Part shown: one piece after another, positions 35,456 to 43,596 of the stretch
Numbering within the stretch: the stretch's first letter is position 1
Layout of the letters: the number at the start of each line of letters is the position of its first letter
Assembly: GCA_017303415.1 (NCBI GenBank)
Contig: JAFLBJ010000001.1
Location: 1,240,001 to 1,304,000 of the forward strand
DNA length: 64,000 nucleotides
DNA from: Chitinophagales bacterium
GTDB lineage: Bacteria; Bacteroidota; Bacteroidia; Chitinophagales; Chitinophagaceae
Direction: 5' to 3'
The notes under the pieces: model-generated
Seen by the model: only the letters and a program-made list of their open reading frames with translations
Database searches by the model: none
Told to the model about the DNA's origin: nothing
Translations under genes and position numbers: made by a program

Positions 35456-36154
35456 TTGAAGCTCCGTAACGTCATATTCTTTATCCTTCTCATTCTCCTG
35501 GCCGATCAGGGTTTGAAAATATGGATCAAGACCAGTTATCCCACCGGGGAAGTGACCCAGGTATTGGGAATGAATTGGTTTCAACTTTATTATATCGAAA
35601 ACCCCGGGATGGCATGGGGTTGGAAACTGGGAAATGAAACTGGGAAAGTGGTGTTGACCTTGTTCCGTCTGGTGGCCGTATTGTTTGGTACCTGGTACCT
35701 GGGCCGGATCGTACGGCAGCGTCTTCATAAGGGGTTCATTATATGTGCCTCCCTGATCTATGCCGGTGCATTGGGCAATCTCATTGATTCCATGTTCTAT
35801 GGGATGATCTTTGATAAAGGCCTGCATTTTGACCCGGCTATAAAGGATTACGTCACCTACCAGGGCGTGGCCAGTTTTTCGTCTACAGGTTATTCATCGT
35901 TCCTTCATGGGAGTGTGGTCGATATGTTATATTTCCCGTTGTTTGATTCCAAATTTCCTGAATGGTTTCCCTTTGTGGGGGGAGAAGATTTTACTTTTTT
36001 CAGCCCCATTTTCAATATAGCCGATGCATCTATCTCTATCGGAGTTATTACATTATTACTTTTTCAAAAGCGTTTTTTCAAGAAGAAAAAGGAAGAGGCG
36101 CCAGTTGCCCATGAGACCAATGCAGCGGTTAATGATGAGTTTCAGGTTTCTTAA
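35456..36154 (+). CDS. lspA: Lipoprotein signal peptidase (signal peptidase II)
   Basis: 232 residues from a TTG start at 35456. No in-frame ATG lies between the promoter-like box and the family N-terminus KLRNVIFFILLILLADQGLKIWIK. It has four transmembrane helices. The catalytic aspartates are D111 in LGNLIDSMFYG and D190 in FNIADASISIG, with conserved HGSVVDML near 151-158. A loop of about 60 residues between the active-site motifs is usual in Bacteroidota LspA. It removes signal peptides from prolipoproteins in the inner membrane, and the window encodes several such lipoproteins. In many relatives lspA follows ileS and the dksA-like gene. Here it is separate. Confidence 0.92.
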   Translation: MKLRNVIFFILLILLADQGLKIWIKTSYPTGEVTQVLGMNWFQLYYIENPGMAWGWKLGNETGKVVLTLFRLVAVLFGTWYLGRIVRQRLHKGFIICASLIYAGALGNLIDSMFYGMIFDKGLHFDPAIKDYVTYQGVASFSSTGYSSFLHGSVVDMLYFPLFDSKFPEWFPFVGGEDFTFFSPIFNIADASISIGVITLLLFQKRFFKKKKEEAPVAHETNAAVNDEFQVS

Positions 36155-36190
36155 AAAACCTTAAATTACACCCTCAACACGCACCACTTT

Positions 36191-37564
36191 ATGAAAATGA
36201 GAACGGCTCTTTCTGCATTAACCCTGATCCTCATGATCCTGGTCTCCTGCCAACGAGAGGTCAGTTTTGAAAACAGTAACACCCCCTCTGATGGTGCGCT
36301 ACAGGCGGATATTTCGGGCAATTGCCAGGGTATCGTTGTCACTGGCTCTTATAAGAAAGATACCACACTCAACACCACCAATTATGTAGATGTAACGGTT
36401 ACCGTCGCCACCCCGGGCGCCTATAGAATTTATTCAGATACGGTCAATGGCTACCATTTTAATGCCACCGGTACGTTTACCGCAGCTGGTTCCTCTACCG
36501 TTCGCCTTCAGGCATCCGGTAAACCATTAACAGCAGGCACCAATAATTTTACCCTGAACTACGATAGTACCCAGTGTTTTTTCACGGTCACTGTTACCGA
36601 AGCCGGGTCAAGCTCAGGAACCTCCGTTTTTACATTTGACGGAAGCCCCAACGGATGTACCAATGCCGCTGTTCAGGGATCCTATACACAAAATGTGGCC
36701 CTTACTTCAGCCAATAAGGTGGTGATCTCTGTAAATGTAACCACCATAGGAAGTTATTCCATCACTACCTCTACCGCTAATGGCTTTGCCTTTATCGGCC
36801 TGGGTAACTTTACCACTACTGGTCCGCAAACCGTTGAGCTCACCGCCAGTGGATTACCCCTCCAGGCGGGCACATTTACTTTCAACCTTACCAATGGTTC
36901 AACCACCTGCACCTTCCCGGTGACCTGTGATGCACCACCCGCCCCAATTGACTATTTCCCACGTACAGCAAACAGCAATTGGAGTTATGAGTTTGATGAT
37001 GTGGCTGCCGATTCATTGCTTATCCGGGCATTGGCGAATACGATTACAGCAGGGGGCAACACCTATACAATTTTCATGGGAACAGAGGATGCTTCCTTAG
37101 GCTTTGACAGTTCCGGCTACTATAGAAAAAATGCTGGTACTTATTATGAGTGGAGGGATATGGGTGGTTATTTTGGATTGGATAACCCACTCTGGATGGA
37201 GTTCATTTTCCTGAAAGATGATCAGGCTGTTGGACATAGCTGGACTACCTCCAATATTTCAGGAACGGTGACCGACATGAACAATAATGTCATTCCAGTA
37301 ACCTTACGAATGAAATATGAGATCCTGCAAAAGGATGTGTCGCTTTCTGTCACAAGTTCCACAGGCACCGTCAACCATGCCAATGTGATCGTTGTGGAAG
37401 AAGACTACGAAATATTCAATGGAACTGCCTGGGTCCATATTACCGATTTTGGCACCGCAAAATATTATTATGCCCGTGGAAAGGGAATGATCAAAGTTGA
37501 ATTCTTTGATGATGCCGGCACGTTGGATTTGCAGGCAGAGATACGGCGGTCGGTAGTGCTTTAG
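36191..37564 (+). CDS. Lipoprotein of unknown function with two Ig-like repeats
   Basis: 457 residues with a lipoprotein signal (LMILVSCQREVSFEN). Two related segments follow (about 40-135 and 150-245). Each has a Cys near its start (GNCQGIVVTGSYKK; NGCTNAAVQGSYTQN), a repeated T-A-N-G-F or V-N-G-Y-H-F turn and a closing Cys (STQCFFTVTV; STTCTFPVTC), so a disulfide per repeat is plausible. The C-terminal domain (about 250-457) begins YFPRTANSNWSYEFDD. Similar lipoproteins of Bacteroidota are uncharacterised, and no enzymatic motif is visible. ATG 36197 is an alternative start two codons later. Confidence 0.75.
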   Translation: MKMRTALSALTLILMILVSCQREVSFENSNTPSDGALQADISGNCQGIVVTGSYKKDTTLNTTNYVDVTVTVATPGAYRIYSDTVNGYHFNATGTFTAAGSSTVRLQASGKPLTAGTNNFTLNYDSTQCFFTVTVTEAGSSSGTSVFTFDGSPNGCTNAAVQGSYTQNVALTSANKVVISVNVTTIGSYSITTSTANGFAFIGLGNFTTTGPQTVELTASGLPLQAGTFTFNLTNGSTTCTFPVTCDAPPAPIDYFPRTANSNWSYEFDDVAADSLLIRALANTITAGGNTYTIFMGTEDASLGFDSSGYYRKNAGTYYEWRDMGGYFGLDNPLWMEFIFLKDDQAVGHSWTTSNISGTVTDMNNNVIPVTLRMKYEILQKDVSLSVTSSTGTVNHANVIVVEEDYEIFNGTAWVHITDFGTAKYYYARGKGMIKVEFFDDAGTLDLQAEIRRSVVL

Positions 37565-37634
37565 TGGGATACACTTCACCTGGCGAAAAGGAAAATGTGG
37601 ATTCACATCATCCTGGCCCCAAGTACTCTACTTT

Positions 37635-37889
37635 CTAATAGTGATACCTGCACTGGAGAATGTAAAGAGCGTTTCCTTCTACTTTATAAACTAGTCTGTG
37701 TTCAAGGTTAATTCGTCGTGACCAAAATCCAGTGAGATTTTCTTTCAATGGCTCTGGCTTTCCAATACCTTCAAATGGTGTTCGTGTAATTTCTTTAATG
37801 AGCTGATTTACTTTTTTCAACATGGCTTTGTCGATCTGTTGCCAATGTAAGTAATCCTCCCAGGCCTCATCCATGAAAACGATCTTCAT
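37635..37889 (-). CDS. yoeB: Toxin YoeB (mRNA endoribonuclease)
   Basis: 84 residues, the same length as E. coli YoeB. The catalytic residues fall at the same numbers: E46 (GKPEPLKENL), R65 (EHRLVYKV) and H83 in the terminal CRYHY. YoeB enters the ribosome and cuts mRNA in the A site, stopping growth when the antitoxin is lost. The ATG overlaps the antitoxin stop by 4 bp (ATGA type), so translation is coupled. Confidence 0.95.
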   Translation of the reverse strand: MKIVFMDEAWEDYLHWQQIDKAMLKKVNQLIKEITRTPFEGIGKPEPLKENLTGFWSRRINLEHRLVYKVEGNALYILQCRYHY

Positions 37890-38137
37890 GGCTCTAGCAA
37901 TTGATGTTCTTCTCCTTCGCCAGCTTTATACTGATCTAATGCGCTTATTAAACGTTCGGCGTTTTTAGGTGACTTAAGCAAATAGAAGGTTTCCATCAGA
38001 CTTTCATAATCTGATTCGGATAGAACAACGAAATTTTCACCTTTGCTACGAGTAATGTGCAAGGGTGTATGGCTCGAAAAAACCATATCCAAATAGCTTT
38101 TTAGTTTTTGCCTGAAATCTGAATAGGTTGTTATCAT
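37886..38137 (-). CDS. yefM: Antitoxin YefM
   Basis: 83 residues from the ATG at 38137 (MITTYSDFRQKLKSYLD). The frame is open further, but that part runs through the operator and promoter. The Phd/YefM fold is shown by ITTYSDFRQKLKSYLDMV and the VVLSESDYESLMETFYLL block, followed by a flexible acidic tail that binds YoeB. It neutralises the toxin and represses its own promoter. Two TGTACA sites lie 30-47 bp upstream. Confidence 0.94.
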   Translation of the reverse strand: MITTYSDFRQKLKSYLDMVFSSHTPLHITRSKGENFVVLSESDYESLMETFYLLKSPKNAERLISALDQYKAGEGEEHQLLEP

Positions 38138-38166
38138 GGCATAAAGATATATAATGTTTTTTGACT

Positions 38167-38184
38167 TGTACAATCTTTTGTACA
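38167..38184 (-). promoter_or_regulatory. YefM-YoeB operator: two TGTACA sites 12 bp apart
   Basis: TGTACA palindromes at 38167-38172 and 38179-38184 have a centre-to-centre distance of 12 bp. E. coli yefM-yoeB is autoregulated through paired sites with the same TGTACA core and spacing, so this is very probably the operator for the pair. Confidence 0.8.
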
Positions 38185-38252
38185 TATGAATTATATTATA
38201 CATAATCAATAGGTTATGATTAAATTACTGCAGTATAGATAGCTCACTTTCT

Positions 38253-40655
38253 TTATTTTCCATTCAACACCCCAATCGTCTTCTTCACAGCATCCGGGGT
38301 TACTGAAATACTGTCTATTCCTTCGTCGACCAGGAATTGGGCAAAATCCGGAAAATCACTGGGCCCTTGTCCGCAAATACCAACTTTGACACCGGCCTCT
38401 TTGGCGGTTTGGATTAGGCTTCGGATCAACGACCTGACTGCTTCATTCCGCTCATCATACAAATGAGCGACCAACGATGAATCGCGGTCAAGGCCAAGTG
38501 TTAGCTGGGTCAGGTCATTGGATCCAATCGAAAATCCATCAATATGCCGGGCAAATTCTTTGGCGAGGATCACATTACTTGGCAATTCCGCCATCAGGTA
38601 CACCTGAAGACCGTCCTTTCCTCTGGGTATATCAAATTCCTTCATGACCTCGTAAACACGATGCAACTCTTCTACTGTTCGGCAAAACGGGATCATGACC
38701 GCCACATTTTTTAACCCCCATTCCTCCCGCACTTTTCGGATGGCCTGACACTCCAGGCCAAAGGCCTCTTTGTATTGCGGGGAGTAATAGCGCGAAGCAC
38801 CACGCCACCCGATCATGGGGTTTTCTTCAAGAGGTTCAAAGTATTTACCACCGATCAAATTACTGTATTCATTGCTTTTGAAATCAGAGAAACGTACGAT
38901 CACCGTTTCAGGGTAGAATGCGGCCGCGATGCGGGCAATACCAAAGGCGAGTTTATGGATAAAAAAGTTGGCTTCAGATTCAAACCCACGAATGCGATCA
39001 TTGATCAACTGACTTAAAGCAGGGTCATTCAGTTGCCGGTGGTTGAGCAGGGCCATCGGATGTATGCCAATATAATTGTTGATGATAAATTCCTCCCTGG
39101 CCAAACCCACACCCCGGTGGGGGAGATGACTATACGTAAAGGCGAGATCCGGACTGCCAATATTCAGCATCAGCCGGGTGGGTAGGTCGGGCAGTTTTTC
39201 TAGTTGCGTCTCTATCTTTTCAAAGGGCAGTTCACCCTCAAATACCAAACCTGTTTCTCCTTGCGAGCAACAGGCGGTTACCAACTGGTCATCTTTTAAT
39301 CGTTCCGTAGCATGACCACATCCTACAATGGCCGGTACACCAAGTTCGCGGGCTACAATAGCGGCATGACAGGTACGCCCGCCTTTATTCGTAATGATCG
39401 CAGCCGCCATTTTCATGATAGGCTCCCAATCAGGATCGGTCATATCTGTTACGAGAATATCACCTGGCATGAACTCCCTTCCATCACCTACCCGTTTATC
39501 AAGGGAATGAAGGATACATATTTTTCCACTGGCCACTTTATCCCCCACAGCGATTCCTTTCAGTATCGCCTCTAATCCTTCTGTTTCCATTCGGTATTCG
39601 GTAAAAACCCCGGGGTCACGACGGGAATGGATCGTTTCAGGTCGCGCCTGTACAATGAACAATTGACCTGTCAATCCATCCAATGCCCATTCCACATCCA
39701 TTGGGCACCAATGCCCTTTTAATTGCGTATAATAGGATTCGATCTGTACCACCCACCGGCTTAATTGTAAGACCTGTTCATCATTCAAACAGAACCTTGA
39801 TTGAGTGGCCTTATCGGTAGAAATAACTTTTACTCTTTCATCCGGATTGTCACCATACACCATCATTTGCTCCTTGCTGCCCCGCTTTTTTTCAATGATA
39901 GCCGGAAAGCCTTGTTCCAATGTGGGTTTGAATACAAGAAATTCATCGGGTGATACAGCTCCTTGTACCAGTAATTCGCCCAGGCCATAAGACCCATTGA
40001 TCAATACCACATCGCGAAAACCCGATTCGGTATCAAGCGAGAAGGCGACCCCTGCGGCCCCCAGGTCACTCCGTACCATTTTTTGAATACCCACCGATAA
40101 CCCGATGGCAAAGGCATCAAACTGAAATGTATGCCGGTAACTGATGGCCCGGTCGGTAAATAAAGAAGCAAAACAATTGCGAACCGCATCGATCAATTCC
40201 GCCGGACCGCGAACATTCAGGTAGGTCTCCTGCTGACCGGCAAAACTGGCATCCGGAAGGTCCTCCGCTGTGGCACTGGAGCGTACCGCTACATCGGTCT
40301 GCGATTGGTCGTATTGAGAGGATAAGGCTGAATAGGCTTGTATAATGGCCTCTGCCAGATCCTTCGGAAAATGGGCATTACGGATCAGGGTACGGATCTG
40401 CAGGCCTGCCCTGCGCAACGTCTCCACCTTTTCATGATCCACGGTCTCCAGACATTCCCGGATCCTGGACTGTAATCCGGCCGACTCCAAAAAATATTCA
40501 TACCCCGCTACCGTGATCACAAACCCGTCCGGGATATTTACCCCCAGGGGGGCCAAATGACGGAGCATTTCGCCCAGGGAAGCGTTTTTGCCGCCCACAC
40601 GTGACAGATCGGCCAGGCCAACCCCGGATAAGGGTAGGATAAAGTCTTGTTGCAT
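38253..40655 (-). CDS. ppsA: Phosphoenolpyruvate synthase
   Basis: 800 residues from the ATG at 40655 (MQQDFILPLSGVGLADLSRV). A longer frame adds 41 residues with no family resemblance. The N-terminal ATP-binding domain begins GGKNASLGEML and includes DVAVRSSATAEDLPDASFAGQ. The swivelling phosphohistidine domain carries H430 in GGRTCHAAIVARELG. The C-terminal PEP/pyruvate barrel contains GLAREEFI, GWRGASRYY and SIGSNDLTQLTLGLDRDS. It converts pyruvate and ATP to PEP, AMP and phosphate for gluconeogenesis. Length is close to E. coli PpsA (792). Confidence 0.96.
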   Translation of the reverse strand: MQQDFILPLSGVGLADLSRVGGKNASLGEMLRHLAPLGVNIPDGFVITVAGYEYFLESAGLQSRIRECLETVDHEKVETLRRAGLQIRTLIRNAHFPKDLAEAIIQAYSALSSQYDQSQTDVAVRSSATAEDLPDASFAGQQETYLNVRGPAELIDAVRNCFASLFTDRAISYRHTFQFDAFAIGLSVGIQKMVRSDLGAAGVAFSLDTESGFRDVVLINGSYGLGELLVQGAVSPDEFLVFKPTLEQGFPAIIEKKRGSKEQMMVYGDNPDERVKVISTDKATQSRFCLNDEQVLQLSRWVVQIESYYTQLKGHWCPMDVEWALDGLTGQLFIVQARPETIHSRRDPGVFTEYRMETEGLEAILKGIAVGDKVASGKICILHSLDKRVGDGREFMPGDILVTDMTDPDWEPIMKMAAAIITNKGGRTCHAAIVARELGVPAIVGCGHATERLKDDQLVTACCSQGETGLVFEGELPFEKIETQLEKLPDLPTRLMLNIGSPDLAFTYSHLPHRGVGLAREEFIINNYIGIHPMALLNHRQLNDPALSQLINDRIRGFESEANFFIHKLAFGIARIAAAFYPETVIVRFSDFKSNEYSNLIGGKYFEPLEENPMIGWRGASRYYSPQYKEAFGLECQAIRKVREEWGLKNVAVMIPFCRTVEELHRVYEVMKEFDIPRGKDGLQVYLMAELPSNVILAKEFARHIDGFSIGSNDLTQLTLGLDRDSSLVAHLYDERNEAVRSLIRSLIQTAKEAGVKVGICGQGPSDFPDFAQFLVDEGIDSISVTPDAVKKTIGVLNGK

Positions 40656-40890
40656 AATGTTTTGGATTATGCCACGCAAGGTAGTTTTGATGGGAAGGGG
40701 AAATTCAGAAAATACATGGATGAGCCCGGAGGGTACACCGAAATGGTTGATAGACCATTTTTGGGTAAGTAAAAACACTGAACAGATTCAGTTAAAAAAC
40801 GGGGTCGGGGCGATTATTTTTTAATGCATCTTGAGACCGCCTTAATTGAACCGTTAACCCTTAACCTATCCCGGTGAATTTTCGTCAGCA
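40656..40890. other. Intergenic gap upstream of ppsA with no recognised gene
   Basis: About 235 bp between the ppsA start and the hairpin that follows the T9SS protein gene. A TACCTTGC box resembling a -7 element lies on the minus strand about 30 bp before the ppsA start. Nothing else was recognised. Confidence 0.3.
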
Positions 40891-40925
40891 GCCTGTGAGT
40901 TGAAAAGCTCACGGGCTTTTTAATT
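40891..40925. terminator. GC-rich hairpin after the T9SS protein gene
   Basis: A 9-bp stem GCCTGTGAG/CTCACGGGC (40891-40899 with 40908-40916) is followed on the plus strand by TTTTTAATT. On the minus strand, where the gene ends (stop at 40920), there is no T-run, so its action for that gene is uncertain. Confidence 0.5.
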
Positions 40926-43241
40926 CCCTGCCTTTACAACTTTTCTGGATAAACTTTGCTCGTTGGTGATTACCTGGATAGTGTAAATGCCTTTGGGTAA
41001 TGATTGGGTAATGGGAAGGTCAATTGAATTTCTTCCTGCGGTAAGGACTGTCTGCGTTTTAACCAGGATTCGACCGAGGGGATCGACTAATAGAATTTTC
41101 GCAATATTGTTTTCGGAACTATTGAGCTCCACCCGGAGGTTACCCGTAAAAGGATTAGGCATAGGTCCGAAGGATAGACCCGATGAAACGTTGTTGAACA
41201 CTAATACTTTGCTGTATTTATGCCCGCCTGCTGTCTCCAGGCGTAAACGATAGTAGGCCGTGCCAGACAATGGCTGTGGGTCTGTAAAATTATACTCGTT
41301 GTTGCCGGATGTTTTCTGATGTCCGGGCTGAATATTAATGGATGTAAACCGGTTGCCATCCGTACTTCTTTCCACGGTATAGGTTACAGGTTCTTCTTCT
41401 GGTGTAGTGACCCAGTTCAGGGTAACTAATCCTTGTGCCAATTTTCCTGTAAAGCTGAGCAGCTCGATCGGAAGGATCATACAATCCTCCACGGTCAGTG
41501 TGATCACTACCGGATCGGAGAAGGCACAATCGTCATCCGACAGGTTGGAAGAAGTAGTTGCAATAACCAGGCGGTATTGATCTCCGCTATCAGATATGGC
41601 CCCTACAAAACTGGGGTAATTGACCGTGTATTCCCAGTTCGATCCATTCCATACCGGTGTTTCCGGACCGCCAGATATTCCTGTCTCCGCCCAGGAAGCA
41701 CCATTATCCGTGCTCTTCTGCCATTTGTAATAGGTATAGTTGTTAAAGAAGCTATATACGGTCGCGCCGATATCTACCAGGTTATCCTGACAAATAAATG
41801 GGTTTGGAGAGGGGTTCAGCTGCAATTCGGGTGAACAGGTGGCTACGGTGATATCATCCAAAGCCCAGTCATTACCTCCTCCACCCGGGGCATTGTTGAA
41901 GAACTTCAGGTTGATACTTGTTTCTGACGGACCCGTGAGATAAGTAAACCCTTTTTTCACCCACTGACCTGAATAGGACAGGTTTCCGGTGGTATAATAA
42001 TCCAGGCCGTTTACTTCAAACGTTATATTGGGGGCAACTCCTGAAGAGTCACCGGTTCCCGTAGGAATATAGAATACAGGCCCGGCCGAATTCGAAGCAC
42101 CCTTCCCATTTGAGTCACAACCACACTTGGAACAAATATTACGCATCCAGCAGGAGATCTCGTAATAGGTATTTGGACAAAGTCCGGATATGGTTTGTTG
42201 AAAGGCCGAGTCGATGCGATAGGCAGCGTTCACGATCAGCATGTATCCTCCATTATTGTCGGCCACCGTATCAGTCGGGTTGTTGCCCAGGAAAGGATCG
42301 GCTGCACCCGTATGGTCACCAATAATATCCCATACCGAGAATACCCGATGGGTTGTCAATGGCCCGGCACCATCCGGATCAGGGTCGGGTTTATTCCAGG
42401 TATTGACCGTGGTATAACCAAATTCAGTAGAGGTATTATTAGCAATACCGTAGCTATAGTCGTTCGGGCTATTGGTTGTAAAGATGCGATAGGTATATCC
42501 AGGAGGAACATTTCCAGAGGTCCCTCGATTGCGTGTTGGACCAGAACCAAAAGATCCATTGAATTCTGTCCCTATCGCATTTACCCCAATTGCATTGGAG
42601 CAAACCCCATAGTTTGTATAGATAGCAAGGGTATTGGAAGGAAAGGTATAGGAAGTGAGAAGCCCCGGATTTGCCCGATAGGTAATCGTACCCCCTCCCG
42701 TACTGATTGTACCACCCAGACCAGCTGTTACTTGAACCTGATAGGAGGCGATCATGATACATGTATTTGAAAAAAAGGAGGGCTTATGGGTGTTGCGGAT
42801 TCGGCCCCTCCGAAAGGCAGTGGCCGGAACATCCGTTGGATTATATCCCATATTGATGGTGATATTCGACCCTACGATCTGACCGGGATCATCCAAAGCA
42901 CCATCGGTAAATTGCTTGTAAACCTTTCCCTCATTGGTCAGTACCCGTATAGTACCCGGTAAATAAACCGTGCCGGCGGGGATCACATCTGTAAAACGCA
43001 TACTGTCGTAAGCACCAGAACGGACCACCACCGATGCCCTTATTTCAAGGGTATCACCGGGTTCAATGGTTCCTCCGTTCAATCCCTTTGTAACATTGAT
43101 ATAACTTTTACCAAAATCTATGTTCTGTGCAAACAAGGAACCCGCCTGCAGGGAGAAGATCCCTGCAAAAAGGATGGCCAGGTAGCCAAACCGTATGGAT
43201 TCAATTCGTACAGTTTTCGTCATAGATACGGATTTCTTCAA
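40920..43241 (-). CDS. Secreted T9SS-sorted protein with choice-of-anchor-like domains
   Basis: 773 residues. The signal peptide ends near SLFAQNID (an ATG six codons in, MTKTVRIES, is an alternative start). The first part (about 40-160) resembles a conserved surface-protein repeat (GGTIEPGDTLEIRASVVV, FTDVIPAGTVYLPGTIRVL). The middle has a Cys-rich block (ICSKCGCDSNGKG) and a jelly-roll-like region with PGGGGNDWALDDITVATCSP. The C-terminus is a type IX sorting domain (FGPMPNPFTGNLRVELNS ... LPKGIYTIQVIT). It should be exported by T9SS and anchored on or released from the surface. No catalytic motif was recognised. It could be an adhesin. Confidence 0.8.
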   Translation of the reverse strand: MKKSVSMTKTVRIESIRFGYLAILFAGIFSLQAGSLFAQNIDFGKSYINVTKGLNGGTIEPGDTLEIRASVVVRSGAYDSMRFTDVIPAGTVYLPGTIRVLTNEGKVYKQFTDGALDDPGQIVGSNITINMGYNPTDVPATAFRRGRIRNTHKPSFFSNTCIMIASYQVQVTAGLGGTISTGGGTITYRANPGLLTSYTFPSNTLAIYTNYGVCSNAIGVNAIGTEFNGSFGSGPTRNRGTSGNVPPGYTYRIFTTNSPNDYSYGIANNTSTEFGYTTVNTWNKPDPDPDGAGPLTTHRVFSVWDIIGDHTGAADPFLGNNPTDTVADNNGGYMLIVNAAYRIDSAFQQTISGLCPNTYYEISCWMRNICSKCGCDSNGKGASNSAGPVFYIPTGTGDSSGVAPNITFEVNGLDYYTTGNLSYSGQWVKKGFTYLTGPSETSINLKFFNNAPGGGGNDWALDDITVATCSPELQLNPSPNPFICQDNLVDIGATVYSFFNNYTYYKWQKSTDNGASWAETGISGGPETPVWNGSNWEYTVNYPSFVGAISDSGDQYRLVIATTSSNLSDDDCAFSDPVVITLTVEDCMILPIELLSFTGKLAQGLVTLNWVTTPEEEPVTYTVERSTDGNRFTSINIQPGHQKTSGNNEYNFTDPQPLSGTAYYRLRLETAGGHKYSKVLVFNNVSSGLSFGPMPNPFTGNLRVELNSSENNIAKILLVDPLGRILVKTQTVLTAGRNSIDLPITQSLPKGIYTIQVITNEQSLSRKVVKAGN

Positions 43242-43596
43242 TTTTACTTTCAGTTGTTAGTTGTGAATCGTGAGACGTGAATCGTGAGTCATCTATACTC
43301 AGAAAATTCACTATTCACCTCTCACGCCTCACCTCTCACGCCTCACGTCTTACGCCTCACGCCTCACGCCTCACTTCTTACGCCTCACGTCTCACGCCTC
43401 ACCTCTCACGCCTCACGCCTCACGCCTCTCTTCCTCCATTTCGAACGAAAAGGTATTAAATAGTTTAATCCCCCCTTAATGATAACTACTTAGGAAAAAC
43501 GTGGGTTTTTTTCAGGTAGTCATATCAGGAAAAGCACTATTTCAGGAAACTAACTTTATGAGTAACTTAGAGTTAGCTACCTTAAAATTTTAATCC
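43242..43596. promoter_or_regulatory. Divergent intergenic region with a heptamer array
   Basis: 355 bp between two divergent gene starts. It holds the long GTGAGRC-family array (annotated separately) and then about 160 bp of AT-rich DNA before the dehydrogenase gene. CTAACTTTATG near 43549-43559 is only a weak -7-like match. No other gene was seen. Confidence 0.4.
43263..43431. repeat. Asymmetric inverted heptamer arrays, GTGAGRC family (B3), 4 + about 17 units
   Basis: The left array has gtgaatc, gtgagac, gtgaatc, gtgagtc (43263-43290). The right array has 17 perfect-register units of the inverted form (attcact, attcacc, tctcacg, cctcacc, tcttacg and so on; 43306-43424) and one degenerate unit to 43431. 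It lies between divergent genes. Confidence 0.92.

Noticed and set aside
40656-40778. N-terminal extension of PEP synthase
   Set aside because: The 41 extra residues do not resemble the family. The conserved N-terminus begins at the ATG at 40655.
43263-43431. Possible CRISPR array (many short direct repeats)
   Set aside because: Units are 7 nt with no unique spacers and no cas genes nearby. It is a tandem heptamer array.
43277-43459. Small protein of repeated S-R-L-T-P-H-A residues
   Set aside because: It is a pure read-through of the heptamer array with no start signal and no family.
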